Assembly: GCA_013205525.1 (NCBI GenBank)
Contig: JABMMR010000037.1
Location: 1 to 10,654 of the forward strand
Source: Burkholderiales bacterium
GTDB taxonomy: Bacteria > Pseudomonadota > Gammaproteobacteria > Burkholderiales > Burkholderiaceae_C
Length of the DNA: 10,654 nt
Reading direction: 5' to 3'
The stretch's first letter is position 1. The number at the start of each line of letters is the position of its first letter. The notes beneath the pieces were generated by a model, which was not told the DNA's origin, did not search any database, and saw only the letters and a list, made by a program, of their open reading frames with translations. A program made the translations under genes and the position numbers. Shown piece by piece: positions 1-6,681 of this stretch.

Positions 1-575
1 ACTGTTTGGCGCTCGGTATCGGCGGCTTCATCTGCGCTGGCCAGTACACCCAAGAGGCCCAAAATCTCATCGCTGGGCGCTTCTTGCCGACCCAAGTGGC
101 GCAAATCCAGCCAAATACCCAGACGCTCTTGCAGGCTCTCGCTCATGCAGGGTTCATCTTCCAATGCCTCGTCCAAAGCGATCAGGCCTAGGCGTGCGTC
201 TTGGGTGTCGCCGCCGCCGTGGGGGGTGACGCGCCCGTTGTCGAGCACTTGGCCCAAAATGGCAGCGGCCTCATGGGCCATGCGCTCGGCCATGGGGGCC
301 AGCAGCAGCGATTGGTCGGACTGCGCCAGCAAGCCGGCTTGGGTGACGGGTCTACCGGTGCTTAAAGTGGCGCTCAAGTCCAAGCCACCCAAGAGGCGTT
401 CGCTGTCAATATTGTTGGGCAGTCGGCGCACATTCGGGCGCAGGTGTTGCAGCAAAGACAGCCACTCGTCGCGCACCGGACCGTGTGGCGCACGCAACCA
501 AATGCCGTGCATTCCCACGGGGTCTATGTGCAGGGCCGCCAGCGCCCACAGCGCGTCGTCCCAAGCGAGGTTCAC
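1..575 (-). CDS. bchD: Magnesium chelatase subunit D (BchD), N-terminal part, cut by window edge
   Basis: BchD is the second AAA+ subunit of magnesium protoporphyrin IX chelatase (EC 6.6.1.1). It pairs with BchI in a ring complex that drives Mg insertion on BchH in the cytoplasm. I translated the frame by hand from a GTG at 575-573. It gives 191 complete codons and runs off the window, so the linker and C-terminal integrin I domain are not seen. Family features include GIWLRAP (residues 24-30) and the block NIDSERLLGGLDLSATL (55-71). The region where BchI has its Walker A loop is degenerate here and has no GKS/T, as expected because BchD is ATPase-inactive. The GTG start overlaps the bchI stop as GTGA, which suggests translational coupling; a GAGG about 10 nt upstream, inside bchI, can serve as ribosome binding site. 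Identity is secure from sequence and neighbours. The exact start is a little less certain. Confidence 0.93.
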   Translation of the reverse strand, partial: MNLAWDDALWALAALHIDPVGMHGIWLRAPHGPVRDEWLSLLQHLRPNVRRLPNNIDSERLLGGLDLSATLSTGRPVTQAGLLAQSDQSLLLAPMAERMAHEAAAILGQVLDNGRVTPHGGGDTQDARLGLIALDEALEDEPCMSESLQERLGIWLDLRHLGRQEAPSDEILGLLGVLASADEAADTERQT

Positions 576-1600
576 GCGCCCAGCACCTCGGTGAGCGCGC
601 GCTCGACGCGGGTGCCTGAGCCGGTGTCATCCAAGGGATTGCGGCGCAAGCGATGGCGCAATGCCATGGGAGCAACAGCACGCAAATGCGCGGGCGTTGC
701 TGCTTTATGGCCTTGCATGGCCGCCAGCGAGCGGCAGGCCCGCATGAGTGTGAGTTCGGCGCGCAAACCATCGGTGCCCAGCGCTTGGCACAACTGGGCG
801 CACAAGCGCAGCAAATCATCGCCGACCTTGACTTTATCGAGCAGCTTACGGGCCTTCAAAATGTGTTCGCGTAAGCCCTGGTTTTGCAATGCCCATTCGT
901 CACGAAAGCCTTGTGGGTCGCGATCGAAAGCGTCGCGGCGTTTGATGACGGCGATGCGTTGGTCTATGTCTTGCGGCGTGCGTACCTCTACCGACAAGCC
1001 AAAGCGGTCGAGCAATTGGGGGCGCAATTCGCCTTCTTCGGGGTTGCCGCTGCCGACCAACACAAAGCGCGCGGGGTGGCGCACCGACAGGCCTTCGCGC
1101 TCGACCACGTTCTCGCCAGAGGCGGCGACATCGATGAGCAAATCGACCAAATGGTCTTCCAACAAATTGACTTCGTCGATATACAAAAAGCCGCGGTTGG
1201 CTTGCGCCAGCAAGCCGGGGGAAAAGGCTTTGATACCAAGGCTCAAAGCTTTTTCCAAGTCGAGGGCGCCCACCACCCGGTCTTCGCTGGCGCCCAGCGG
1301 TAAATCGACCACAGGCACGGGACGGGTTTCGGTTTTGGGGCGCTTGCCCAGCGCTTTAAGCATCGCGCAATCGCTGCAAGTGGGACCACTGCTGGCGGGG
1401 TCACAGCCGTAGCTGCAACCCACCACCACTTGCAAGGGGGGGAGCAAATCGGCCAGCGCACGCACCGCGGTGGATTTGCCGGTGCCGCGGTCCCCCAGCG
1501 CCAAAATGCCGCCGACTTTGGGGTCGATGGCGACGATTTGAATGGCGAGTTTCATCTCGTCTTGGCCGACGATGGCGGAAAAGGGGAAGGGAATAGCCAT
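572..1600 (-). CDS. bchI: Magnesium chelatase ATPase subunit I (BchI)
   Basis: BchI is the active AAA+ ATPase of magnesium protoporphyrin IX chelatase. It powers Mg2+ insertion into protoporphyrin IX bound to BchH. The 342-residue protein is full length for the family. Walker A is GDRGTGKST (residues 36-44) and Walker B is FLYIDEVNLL (138-147). A sensor/arginine-finger region follows, with SGNPEEGELRPQLLDRFG at 184-201, and sensor 2 lies near GLRAELTLMR (278-287). The block VVDLPLGASEDRVVGALD (98-115) is typical of BchI/ChlI. A four-cysteine patch, CX3CX8CX2C (C62, C66, C75, C78), sits between Walker A and that block, where Rhodobacter BchI as I recall it has a different insert. The ATG start lies 52 nt after the bchH stop and has only a weak ribosome binding site (AAGAT about 7 nt upstream), which fits downstream translation in an operon. 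Its stop overlaps the bchD start. Confidence 0.98.
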   Translation of the reverse strand: MAIPFPFSAIVGQDEMKLAIQIVAIDPKVGGILALGDRGTGKSTAVRALADLLPPLQVVVGCSYGCDPASSGPTCSDCAMLKALGKRPKTETRPVPVVDLPLGASEDRVVGALDLEKALSLGIKAFSPGLLAQANRGFLYIDEVNLLEDHLVDLLIDVAASGENVVEREGLSVRHPARFVLVGSGNPEEGELRPQLLDRFGLSVEVRTPQDIDQRIAVIKRRDAFDRDPQGFRDEWALQNQGLREHILKARKLLDKVKVGDDLLRLCAQLCQALGTDGLRAELTLMRACRSLAAMQGHKAATPAHLRAVAPMALRHRLRRNPLDDTGSGTRVERALTEVLGA

Positions 1601-1652
1601 GGCGTGATCTTAAGCAATTCGCCGAGGTCGGCGCGCTGAAAGCGGGCAGGCT

Positions 1653-4600
1653 TTAGCTGGCGCTGCCTTCAAAAACACCTTCAAGGCGGTCTTCAAGTTC
1701 GTCGCTGGCTTGGCGCAGGCGCTCCAACATGTCGGCATCGGGCTGCCAGTAGGCGCGGTCCGAGGCCTCGATCAAACGGTTGGCCAAGCGTGCCGAGGCC
1801 GTGGGGTTGAGCTTGGCAAGGCGGTCGCGCATTTCGGGGTTGAGCACAAAGGTCTCGGTGAGTTGTTTGTAAACCCAAGGCTGTACTTGCCCGGTGGTGG
1901 CTGACCAGCCCATGGTGTTGGTGATGTGCACTTCAATTTGGCGCACACCTTCATAGCCATGGGCCAACATGCCTTCGTACCACTTGGGGTTGAGCATGCG
2001 GGTGCGGGTCTCCAAAGACACTTGCTCGGACAAGCTTCGCACCAAGCCGTCGCCACGGGTTTGGTCGCCAATATAAACAGGTGTGTCCACGCCGCCCTTG
2101 GCTTGACGCACGGCGCGGGTGATGCCGCCCAAGGTATCGAAATAGTTATCCACTGTGGTCACGCCCAACTCGACCGAGTCAAGGTTTTGGTAGGTCAGTT
2201 GCACGTCGGCCAAGGCGCTTTTGAGCAAGCCCTTGTGCTGCATGGGTTTGCCGCTGACGCCATAGGCAAAGCCCTTGCGTTGGCTATAGGTTGTGGCGAG
2301 TTCGTCCTCGTCTTCCCAGCCGCCGTTTTCCACTAAGTTATTCACATTGGAGCCGTAAGCGCCATCGGCATTGCCAAACACCCGCAAAGCCGCGGTTTCA
2401 ATGTCACAACCGTGTTCGGCTTGGTAGGCCAAGGCGTGTTTACGCACAAAGTTGTCTTCGGGTGACTCGTCGGCTTGGGCGGCCAGCAAGGCGGCTTCGG
2501 CGATGAGTTTAATTTGCAGAGGCATCAAGTCGCGGAAGATGCCCGACAAGGTGACCACCACATCGATGCGCGGACGGCCCAACTCGGCAAGCGGTACCAG
2601 GCTGGCACCGACCAGTCGGCCATAGCTGTCAAAGCGTGGTTTGGCACCATACAAGCGCAGCACTTGGGCGATTTGGCTGCCCTCGGTTTTCAGGTTGTCG
2701 CTGCCCCACAGCACCATGGCGACAGACTCGGGCAAGGGGTTGCCGTCTTGCACATAGCGGGCGATGAGTTTGTCGGCTTGCACCGCGCCGTCTTTCACCG
2801 CGTAAGCGCTGGGAATTCGGAAAGGGTCAAAGCCGTGTAAGTTGCGCCCCGTGGGCAAGACCTCGGGGGTGCGCATGATGTCGCCACCCGGAGCCGGGCG
2901 TATGTAACGTGCATCCATGGCAGCGATCAGGCCGTTGATTTCGCTGTTCATCATCATCAAGCGGTTGGCCTCGCCAAGCTTGTCAAACAAGGAGGCATGG
3001 GCCTCCATGCCCGCCAAGCCACTTAGCGCCAAGGCCTTGGCAGGTGCGCTGCCTGCAACCAGTGCTTCAACGGAGGCGCGTTCGGGTTTGGCCTCATAGC
3101 TGGCTTCGGCCATGGCCATCAGCATGTCCACGCGCTCGCTGTCTGAGGGTGGGCGTCCCACCACATGCAGGCCGTGCGGGATCAAGGTGTATTCCAACTC
3201 CAAAATTTGCTCACCCAATTTTTGTATGCGTTTGGCGGCATTCAGCTCAATGGGCGCATCAGCGGCCAAGGTCCAAGCCGGTGCCAAGCTGACCAAGTCA
3301 AGCTCAGCCGCTTGGGCTTGCACCAAGGCCATGAGTTCGGCACGTTCGTGGTCTTGGTCCAGTTCCAAACCGCGCCAGCGGTCGATGGAGGATTTAAGGT
3401 CGGCCAGACCCGCATACAAACCCGACTCTGCCACCGGTGGGGTGAGGTAGCTGATCAGTGTGGCGGCGGCGCGGCGCTTGGCAATCGCACCCTCGGAAGG
3501 GTTGTTGGAAGCGTAAAGATAGAAGTTGGGCAACTCGCCAATCATGCGGTCGGGCCAGCACAGCGCCGACATGCCGTTTTGTTTGCCAGGCATGAACTCG
3601 AGTGCGCCATGGGTACCAAAGTGCAGCACCGCATTGGCGTTGAAGTCTTCCTTAAGGTAACGGTAGAAAGCTGAAAAAGCGTGCGTGGGCGCAAAGCCTT
3701 TTTCAAACAACAAGCGCATGGGGTCGCCCTCGTAGCCAAACGAGGGTTGCACAGCCACCAAGATATTGCCGTACTGTTGGCCCATGACAAAAATGCCTTG
3801 ACCGTTGGTAAGTTGTTTGCCAGGGGCTGGTCCCCATTGAGCCTCAATTTCACTCAACCATTTTTCACGCCGAATATGCTGCTCGGCAGGAATGACTATG
3901 TGCACATTCGCGTCGGCACCGTACTGCTTGGCGTTGCCATACAAAATACCGTCGCGCAAAGCGTCTACGCTTTCGGGCAAGTCGACGGTGTAGCCCTGTG
4001 CTTTCATCTCGACCATGGTGTTGAACAAAGACTCAAACACGGCCAAATAGGCGGCAGTGCCGGTGTTGCCGGCATTGGGTGGAAAGTTGAAGATGACCAT
4101 GGCCAACTTGCGATTGGCGCGTTCTGAGCGGCGCAGATCGACCAATTTGCCCACCCGTGCCGAGAGCATGGCGGTGCGCTCCACGCAGGTGAACATGTCT
4201 TGCTGTTTGTGCTCTTTGGTGAAGGTGCAGCGCTGCTCGCAGCCGGTGCAGGTAACGCCATCCGCGCCTGGGCGCCCGCCATACACCATGGGCACGGTAG
4301 AGCCATCGAGCTCGGGAATGGCGATCATGATGGTGGATTCCACGGGCAACAAACCTCGGTCAGAGCTGCCCCATTGGTCTAGGGTTTGGAACTCCACAGG
4401 GTGGGCAGCGATGTAAGGCACAGCTAGCTTGGCCAAGATTTCTTCGGCGGCATGGGCGTCGTTATAGGCGGGGCCGCCTACCAATGAAAAACCCGTGAGG
4501 GATACCACCGCGTCTACTGTGGTTTGGCCGTTATTCAAGAAAAAAGCGTCGATGGCGGGACGTGAATCCAGGCCCGAAGCAAAAATGGGCACCACATTCA

Positions 4601-5450
4601 GACCTTGCACTTCCATGGCGGCAATCACCGCGTCGTAGTGCTGGGCATTACCTGCAATCAAGTAGGAGCGCAACAAAATCAGACCCACGCGACCGCGGGC
4701 TTTGTCGGGCGAGACCACGGTGGGCAAATCAGCCAACTGATCGGACAAGCGCGACTTCATGCGCGGGTGATAAATGCCCACCTCGGGGTATTCAACCGGC
4801 GGCAAGACTTTGGCTTTGGACTTCACGGTGGCCGCACCAGCGTAGCGGTCGGCCAAATAATGCACCATGCCCTGAATGTTTTCTTGAGAGCCGCCCAGCC
4901 AATATTGCAAGGTGAGGAAATAGGCTCGCAAGTCTTGTGCGGTGCCTGGGATAAAACGCAGCATTTGCGGGATGCGGCGCAGCATTTTCATTTGCTTGGC
5001 ACCGGCGGCGGCTTTTTCCGAATTGTCTTTGGGACTGCCGCGCAGCTTTTTCAAAAATGCCATGGGACCGCTGGCGGGCTTGGACATATCGAGCTTACCC
5101 AGGCGGGTGAGCTTGACCACCTCGCCGGCCGACATAGCGCAGACCATGGCGCTGCAGTGCTCGCGTCGGGCTTGCAAGGCATCCATGAGAGGCAGGAAGT
5201 GGTCTTCCAAAAACAACATGGTGACAATAATGATGTCGCCGTGAGCAATATCTTCACGGCATTGGGCCAAATGCTCAGGATTTCCTGCAAACTCCGAGGC
5301 GGAATGAATGGTCAAACTCAGCTGAGGCATCAAGCGCTTCAAGCCCACCCGAGCACGGTCCACCGCACTGTTGAGGTGGGTATCCATGGTGATAATCACC
5401 ACGCGGGTACTGATTTCTTGTGCTGGGGCTTGCTTGAGAGTGAATGCCAT
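1653..5450 (-). CDS. bchH: Magnesium chelatase subunit H (BchH)
   Basis: BchH is the large porphyrin-binding, catalytic subunit of magnesium chelatase. It inserts Mg2+ into protoporphyrin IX, the branch point between heme and bacteriochlorophyll, using BchI-BchD ATP hydrolysis, and hands Mg-protoporphyrin to BchM. At 1265 residues it matches the usual family length. The N-terminal domain (DUF3479-like) starts at VVIITMDTHLNSAVDRA (17-33). The CobN/Mg-chelatase domain shows HFGTHGALEFMPGKQNGMS (610-628) and NPSEGAIAKRRA, and the C-terminal part has a typical IEVHITNTMGWSATTGQ block. A cysteine motif CX2CX3CX13C lies at C401, C404, C408 and C422; a similar motif in Rhodobacter capsulatus BchH was reported to hold an oxygen-sensitive 4Fe-4S cluster. 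The ATG is the first start of the frame; no strong Shine-Dalgarno is visible. It heads a bchHID order and diverges from tspO over a PpsR/CrtJ-type operator. Confidence 0.98.
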   Translation of the reverse strand: MAFTLKQAPAQEISTRVVIITMDTHLNSAVDRARVGLKRLMPQLSLTIHSASEFAGNPEHLAQCREDIAHGDIIIVTMLFLEDHFLPLMDALQARREHCSAMVCAMSAGEVVKLTRLGKLDMSKPASGPMAFLKKLRGSPKDNSEKAAAGAKQMKMLRRIPQMLRFIPGTAQDLRAYFLTLQYWLGGSQENIQGMVHYLADRYAGAATVKSKAKVLPPVEYPEVGIYHPRMKSRLSDQLADLPTVVSPDKARGRVGLILLRSYLIAGNAQHYDAVIAAMEVQGLNVVPIFASGLDSRPAIDAFFLNNGQTTVDAVVSLTGFSLVGGPAYNDAHAAEEILAKLAVPYIAAHPVEFQTLDQWGSSDRGLLPVESTIMIAIPELDGSTVPMVYGGRPGADGVTCTGCEQRCTFTKEHKQQDMFTCVERTAMLSARVGKLVDLRRSERANRKLAMVIFNFPPNAGNTGTAAYLAVFESLFNTMVEMKAQGYTVDLPESVDALRDGILYGNAKQYGADANVHIVIPAEQHIRREKWLSEIEAQWGPAPGKQLTNGQGIFVMGQQYGNILVAVQPSFGYEGDPMRLLFEKGFAPTHAFSAFYRYLKEDFNANAVLHFGTHGALEFMPGKQNGMSALCWPDRMIGELPNFYLYASNNPSEGAIAKRRAAATLISYLTPPVAESGLYAGLADLKSSIDRWRGLELDQDHERAELMALVQAQAAELDLVSLAPAWTLAADAPIELNAAKRIQKLGEQILELEYTLIPHGLHVVGRPPSDSERVDMLMAMAEASYEAKPERASVEALVAGSAPAKALALSGLAGMEAHASLFDKLGEANRLMMMNSEINGLIAAMDARYIRPAPGGDIMRTPEVLPTGRNLHGFDPFRIPSAYAVKDGAVQADKLIARYVQDGNPLPESVAMVLWGSDNLKTEGSQIAQVLRLYGAKPRFDSYGRLVGASLVPLAELGRPRIDVVVTLSGIFRDLMPLQIKLIAEAALLAAQADESPEDNFVRKHALAYQAEHGCDIETAALRVFGNADGAYGSNVNNLVENGGWEDEDELATTYSQRKGFAYGVSGKPMQHKGLLKSALADVQLTYQNLDSVELGVTTVDNYFDTLGGITRAVRQAKGGVDTPVYIGDQTRGDGLVRSLSEQVSLETRTRMLNPKWYEGMLAHGYEGVRQIEVHITNTMGWSATTGQVQPWVYKQLTETFVLNPEMRDRLAKLNPTASARLANRLIEASDRAYWQPDADMLERLRQASDELEDRLEGVFEGSAS

Positions 5451-5472
5451 GTAGTGTGCTCGTGGAAAACAA

Positions 5473-5490
5473 TGTTTGCGTTAATTGACG
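5473..5490. promoter_or_regulatory. Degenerate second PpsR/CrtJ-type site, 8 bp from the primary site
   Basis: TGTTTGCGTTAATTGACG fits TGT-N12-ACG: one arm (TTGACG) is good and the other (TGTTTG) is weak. It is separated from the perfect palindrome at 5499-5516 by exactly 8 bp, on the bchH side. As I recall, cooperative binding of CrtJ to two palindromes 8 bp apart is established for the R. capsulatus bchC promoter. The position here, between the primary box and the bchH start codon, would suit tight repression of bchH. On its own the site would be unremarkable; the spacing gives it weight. Confidence 0.5.
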
Positions 5491-5498
5491 GCTTAATG

Positions 5499-5516
5499 TG
5501 TCAATTGATGTTGACA
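5499..5516. promoter_or_regulatory. PpsR/CrtJ-type operator between bchH and tspO (primary site)
   Basis: TGTCAATTGATGTTGACA is an exact TGT-N12-ACA palindrome. Its arms TGTCAA and TTGACA are perfect inverted repeats, six bases each side. This is the known recognition pattern of PpsR/CrtJ, the aerobic and light repressor of photosynthesis genes in purple bacteria. The right arm reads TTGACA toward tspO (5511-5516) and the left arm reads TTGACA toward bchH (5504-5499 on the minus strand), so each arm could be the -35 box of one divergent promoter. A repressor here would block both. I see no convincing -10 box on the bchH side; on the tspO side only a weak GATAGG at 5535-5540. The match is seen directly; binding and the regulator's presence in the genome are inferred. 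Confidence 0.8.
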
Positions 5517-5548
5517 TTATGAAGCTTTTGAGTCGATAGGCACTGGGG

Positions 5549-5572
5549 AAAACCCTGGTTATTGGGTTTTTT
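5549..5572 (+). terminator. Terminator-like hairpin in the tspO leader (possible attenuator)
   Basis: AAAACCC (5549-5555) and GGGTTTT (5564-5570) form a 7-bp stem with an 8-base loop, and a run of six T ends at 5572. No plus-strand gene lies upstream to be terminated, and the tspO start codon is 26 bases further on. If transcripts start near the operator, this hairpin lies in the tspO leader. The stem is AT-rich and modest, so it may be chance. Confidence 0.35.
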
Positions 5573-5597
5573 CTGTTTCAGGGATGCTTTTTTAAAT

Positions 5598-6158
5598 ATG
5601 AACGACCTTCCAAACTCTTCTCCCCCGCCCTCGGCCAGGCCTCAGCTGCGCCTGCATTGGCGCAGCTTGGTGCTGTGTTTTGTCATCAGTTTTGGCATTG
5701 CCGGCATCGGCAACGCCTTGACCGAACTCGGCCCTTGGTATTACCAGCTCAAGCAACCCCCATGGAAGCCGCCCGACGCAGCCTTTGGCGCCATTTGGAC
5801 AACTATCTTCAGCCTTTGCAGTGTCAGCGCTTGGTTGGCGTGGAATGCAGCACCCACCTCGGGGAGGCGCGGCAAAGTATTGTTTTTGTTTCTATTCAAT
5901 GGCGCTTTGAATATTTGTTGGAGCGTGCTGTATTTCCAACTGCACCGCCCTGACTGGTCTTTGTGGGAGCTATTTCCTTTGTGGCTCAGTGTGCTGTGGC
6001 TGGTGCTTGGCTTGTGGCGTGAGTCGCGCTTGGCGTCCTTGCTGGTGCTGCCTTATTTAATATGGGTCAGCATTGCAGGCGTGCTCAACTACAACATCGT
6101 CATCCTCAACGGACCCTTTGTACAAGCTTTGCAGCGCTTTATCCCAGCGTCAACCTAG
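5598..6158 (+). CDS. tspO: TspO/MBR family tryptophan-rich sensory protein
   Basis: TspO (CrtK in Rhodobacter) is a five-helix membrane protein that binds porphyrins and, in R. sphaeroides, negatively modulates photopigment gene expression. From the ATG at 5598 it has 186 residues. Family signatures are PWYYQLKQPPWKPPDAAFG (46-64, matching the WY..L..PPW.PP pattern), FNGALNICWSVLYFQLHRP (100-118) and LPYLIWVSIAGVLNYNIVILN (151-171). The hydrophobic stretches are consistent with five membrane segments. A short proline-rich hydrophilic N-terminus (about residues 1-20) precedes the first helix and makes it longer than the common 160. The frame also opens at a TTG at 5562, but that would add a non-homologous N-terminus and overlap the leader hairpin; the ATG, preceded by AGGG about 14 bases upstream, is preferred. 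It diverges from bchH, with a PpsR/CrtJ-type box between them. Confidence 0.93.
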   Translation: MNDLPNSSPPPSARPQLRLHWRSLVLCFVISFGIAGIGNALTELGPWYYQLKQPPWKPPDAAFGAIWTTIFSLCSVSAWLAWNAAPTSGRRGKVLFLFLFNGALNICWSVLYFQLHRPDWSLWELFPLWLSVLWLVLGLWRESRLASLLVLPYLIWVSIAGVLNYNIVILNGPFVQALQRFIPAST

Positions 6159-6175
6159 GGTATGGCCAGCGCGTT

Positions 6176-6204
6176 TTGATAAAACCCTTAAGCTGAGTAA
6201 GAAT
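6176..6204 (+). promoter_or_regulatory. Candidate sigma-70 promoter for the HiPIP gene
   Basis: TTGATA (6176-6181, five of six to the -35 consensus) is followed after 17 bases by AAGAAT (6199-6204, four of six to the -10 consensus). It lies just after the tspO stop and 48 bases before the HiPIP start. No TGT-N12-ACA box is present here, so HiPIP may be expressed outside PpsR/CrtJ control. A small hairpin with a TTCG loop (CCC-TTCG-GGG, 6222-6231) lies in the presumed leader. Based on pattern only. Confidence 0.35.
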
Positions 6205-6252
6205 AAGAAGCTTTTATTTCGCCCTTCGGGGTAACTTTTATCGGAGATTTTT

Positions 6253-6555
6253 ATGACCCGTCGTCGCGAATTCATGATCCAAGTCAGCGCTGGTAGCGCC
6301 GCTTTGTTGGCTGGCAGTTTTGCCATGGCAAATACCTTGGTTGCTGAAAACGACCCCCAAGCCGCTGCTCTGGGATACAAAGCTGACACCACCAAAGTTG
6401 ACGCCAAGAAATACCCCACCCATGCTGCCGCCCAAAACTGTGGCAATTGCGCCTTATTCCAAGCTAAAGCGGGCGACAAAGCCGGCATGTGCCCCTTGTT
6501 TGCTGGCAAGCAAGTCGCTACCGCTGGCTGGTGCAGCGCCTACGCCAAAAAATAG
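6253..6555 (+). CDS. High-potential iron-sulfur protein (HiPIP), Tat-exported
   Basis: HiPIP is a small periplasmic 4Fe-4S electron carrier. In many purple bacteria, including betaproteobacteria such as Rubrivivax and Rhodoferax, it carries electrons from the cytochrome bc1 complex to the tetraheme cytochrome of the reaction centre. The 100-residue precursor has four cluster cysteines at C63, C66, C80 and C94 within NCGNCALF, GMCPLFAGKQV and GWCSAY, the family pattern. The N-terminus has a twin-arginine motif (RRREFM, residues 3-8), a hydrophobic segment, and a likely cleavage site after AMA (24-26), consistent with Tat export of a folded cluster protein; the mature protein would be about 74 residues. 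GGAG lies 6 bases before the ATG. Its place between tspO and dxs inside the photosynthesis cluster supports a photosynthetic role; HiPIPs elsewhere also serve respiratory oxidases. Confidence 0.95.
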   Translation: MTRRREFMIQVSAGSAALLAGSFAMANTLVAENDPQAAALGYKADTTKVDAKKYPTHAAAQNCGNCALFQAKAGDKAGMCPLFAGKQVATAGWCSAYAKK

Positions 6556-6574
6556 GCTGATTCTTTTCAACCTT

Positions 6575-6590
6575 GGGCTGTTTTCAGCCC
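6575..6590 (+). terminator. GC-rich hairpin after HiPIP, first of two
   Basis: GGGCTG-TTTT-CAGCCC is a perfect 6-bp stem with a four-base loop, 19 bases after the HiPIP stop codon. It is followed by CTTTACCC, not a proper T-run, so alone it would be a weak terminator. It may instead protect the 3' end of the abundant HiPIP message. It stands directly before the stronger hairpin at 6599-6630. Confidence 0.5.
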
Positions 6591-6598
6591 CTTTACCC

Positions 6599-6630
6599 AA
6601 ACCCCTGGTGCTTAGCCCCTGGGGTTTTTT
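6599..6630 (+). terminator. Intrinsic terminator between HiPIP and dxs
   Basis: AAACCCC (6599-6605) pairs with GGGGTTT (6621-6627), and an inner GG/CC pairing is possible. Six T (6625-6630) close the structure. This fits a rho-independent terminator for the plus-strand tspO/HiPIP transcripts and separates them from dxs, which has its own promoter region downstream. Confidence 0.72.
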
Positions 6631-6663
6631 CATGGCAAATTCGCACTAGTAAATACCCTTAAT

Positions 6664-6681
6664 CGTCAACTTTAATTGACA
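6664..6681. promoter_or_regulatory. PpsR/CrtJ-type operator upstream of dxs
   Basis: CGTCAACTTTAATTGACA is CGT-N12-ACA, one base short of the TGT-N12-ACA consensus, with GTCAA and TTGAC as perfect arms. Read toward dxs, it and its right flank match the bchH operator read toward bchH at 19 of 22 positions, including an identical 12-base run AATTGACACATT. Its right arm TTGACA (6676-6681) is the probable dxs -35 box, so a bound repressor would occlude RNA polymerase. It lies 61 bases before the dxs ATG. Regulator binding is inferred. Confidence 0.7.

Noticed and set aside
444..1412. Long plus-strand open frame of 322 codons opposite bchI
   Set aside because: It is an antisense shadow of bchI/bchD codon bias; its translation is rich in Ser, Arg, Ala and Pro with no recognisable domain, and the minus-strand genes are certain.
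4605..5522. Plus-strand open frame of 305 codons opposite the bchH 5' half
   Set aside because: It lies antisense to a certain gene, its translation is rich in His, Gln and Gly with no family resemblance, and it would run through the operator region.
5562..5597. Extended TTG start for tspO
   Set aside because: The extra 12 residues do not resemble the family, overlap the leader hairpin, and the ATG at 5598 gives a normal N-terminus.
6178..6242. GATAAAA and TTTTATC repeats that could pair across the HiPIP leader
   Set aside because: AT-rich 7-base arms 51 bases apart, with little supporting pairing inside apart from a short TTCG-loop hairpin; likely chance and not a riboswitch I recognise.
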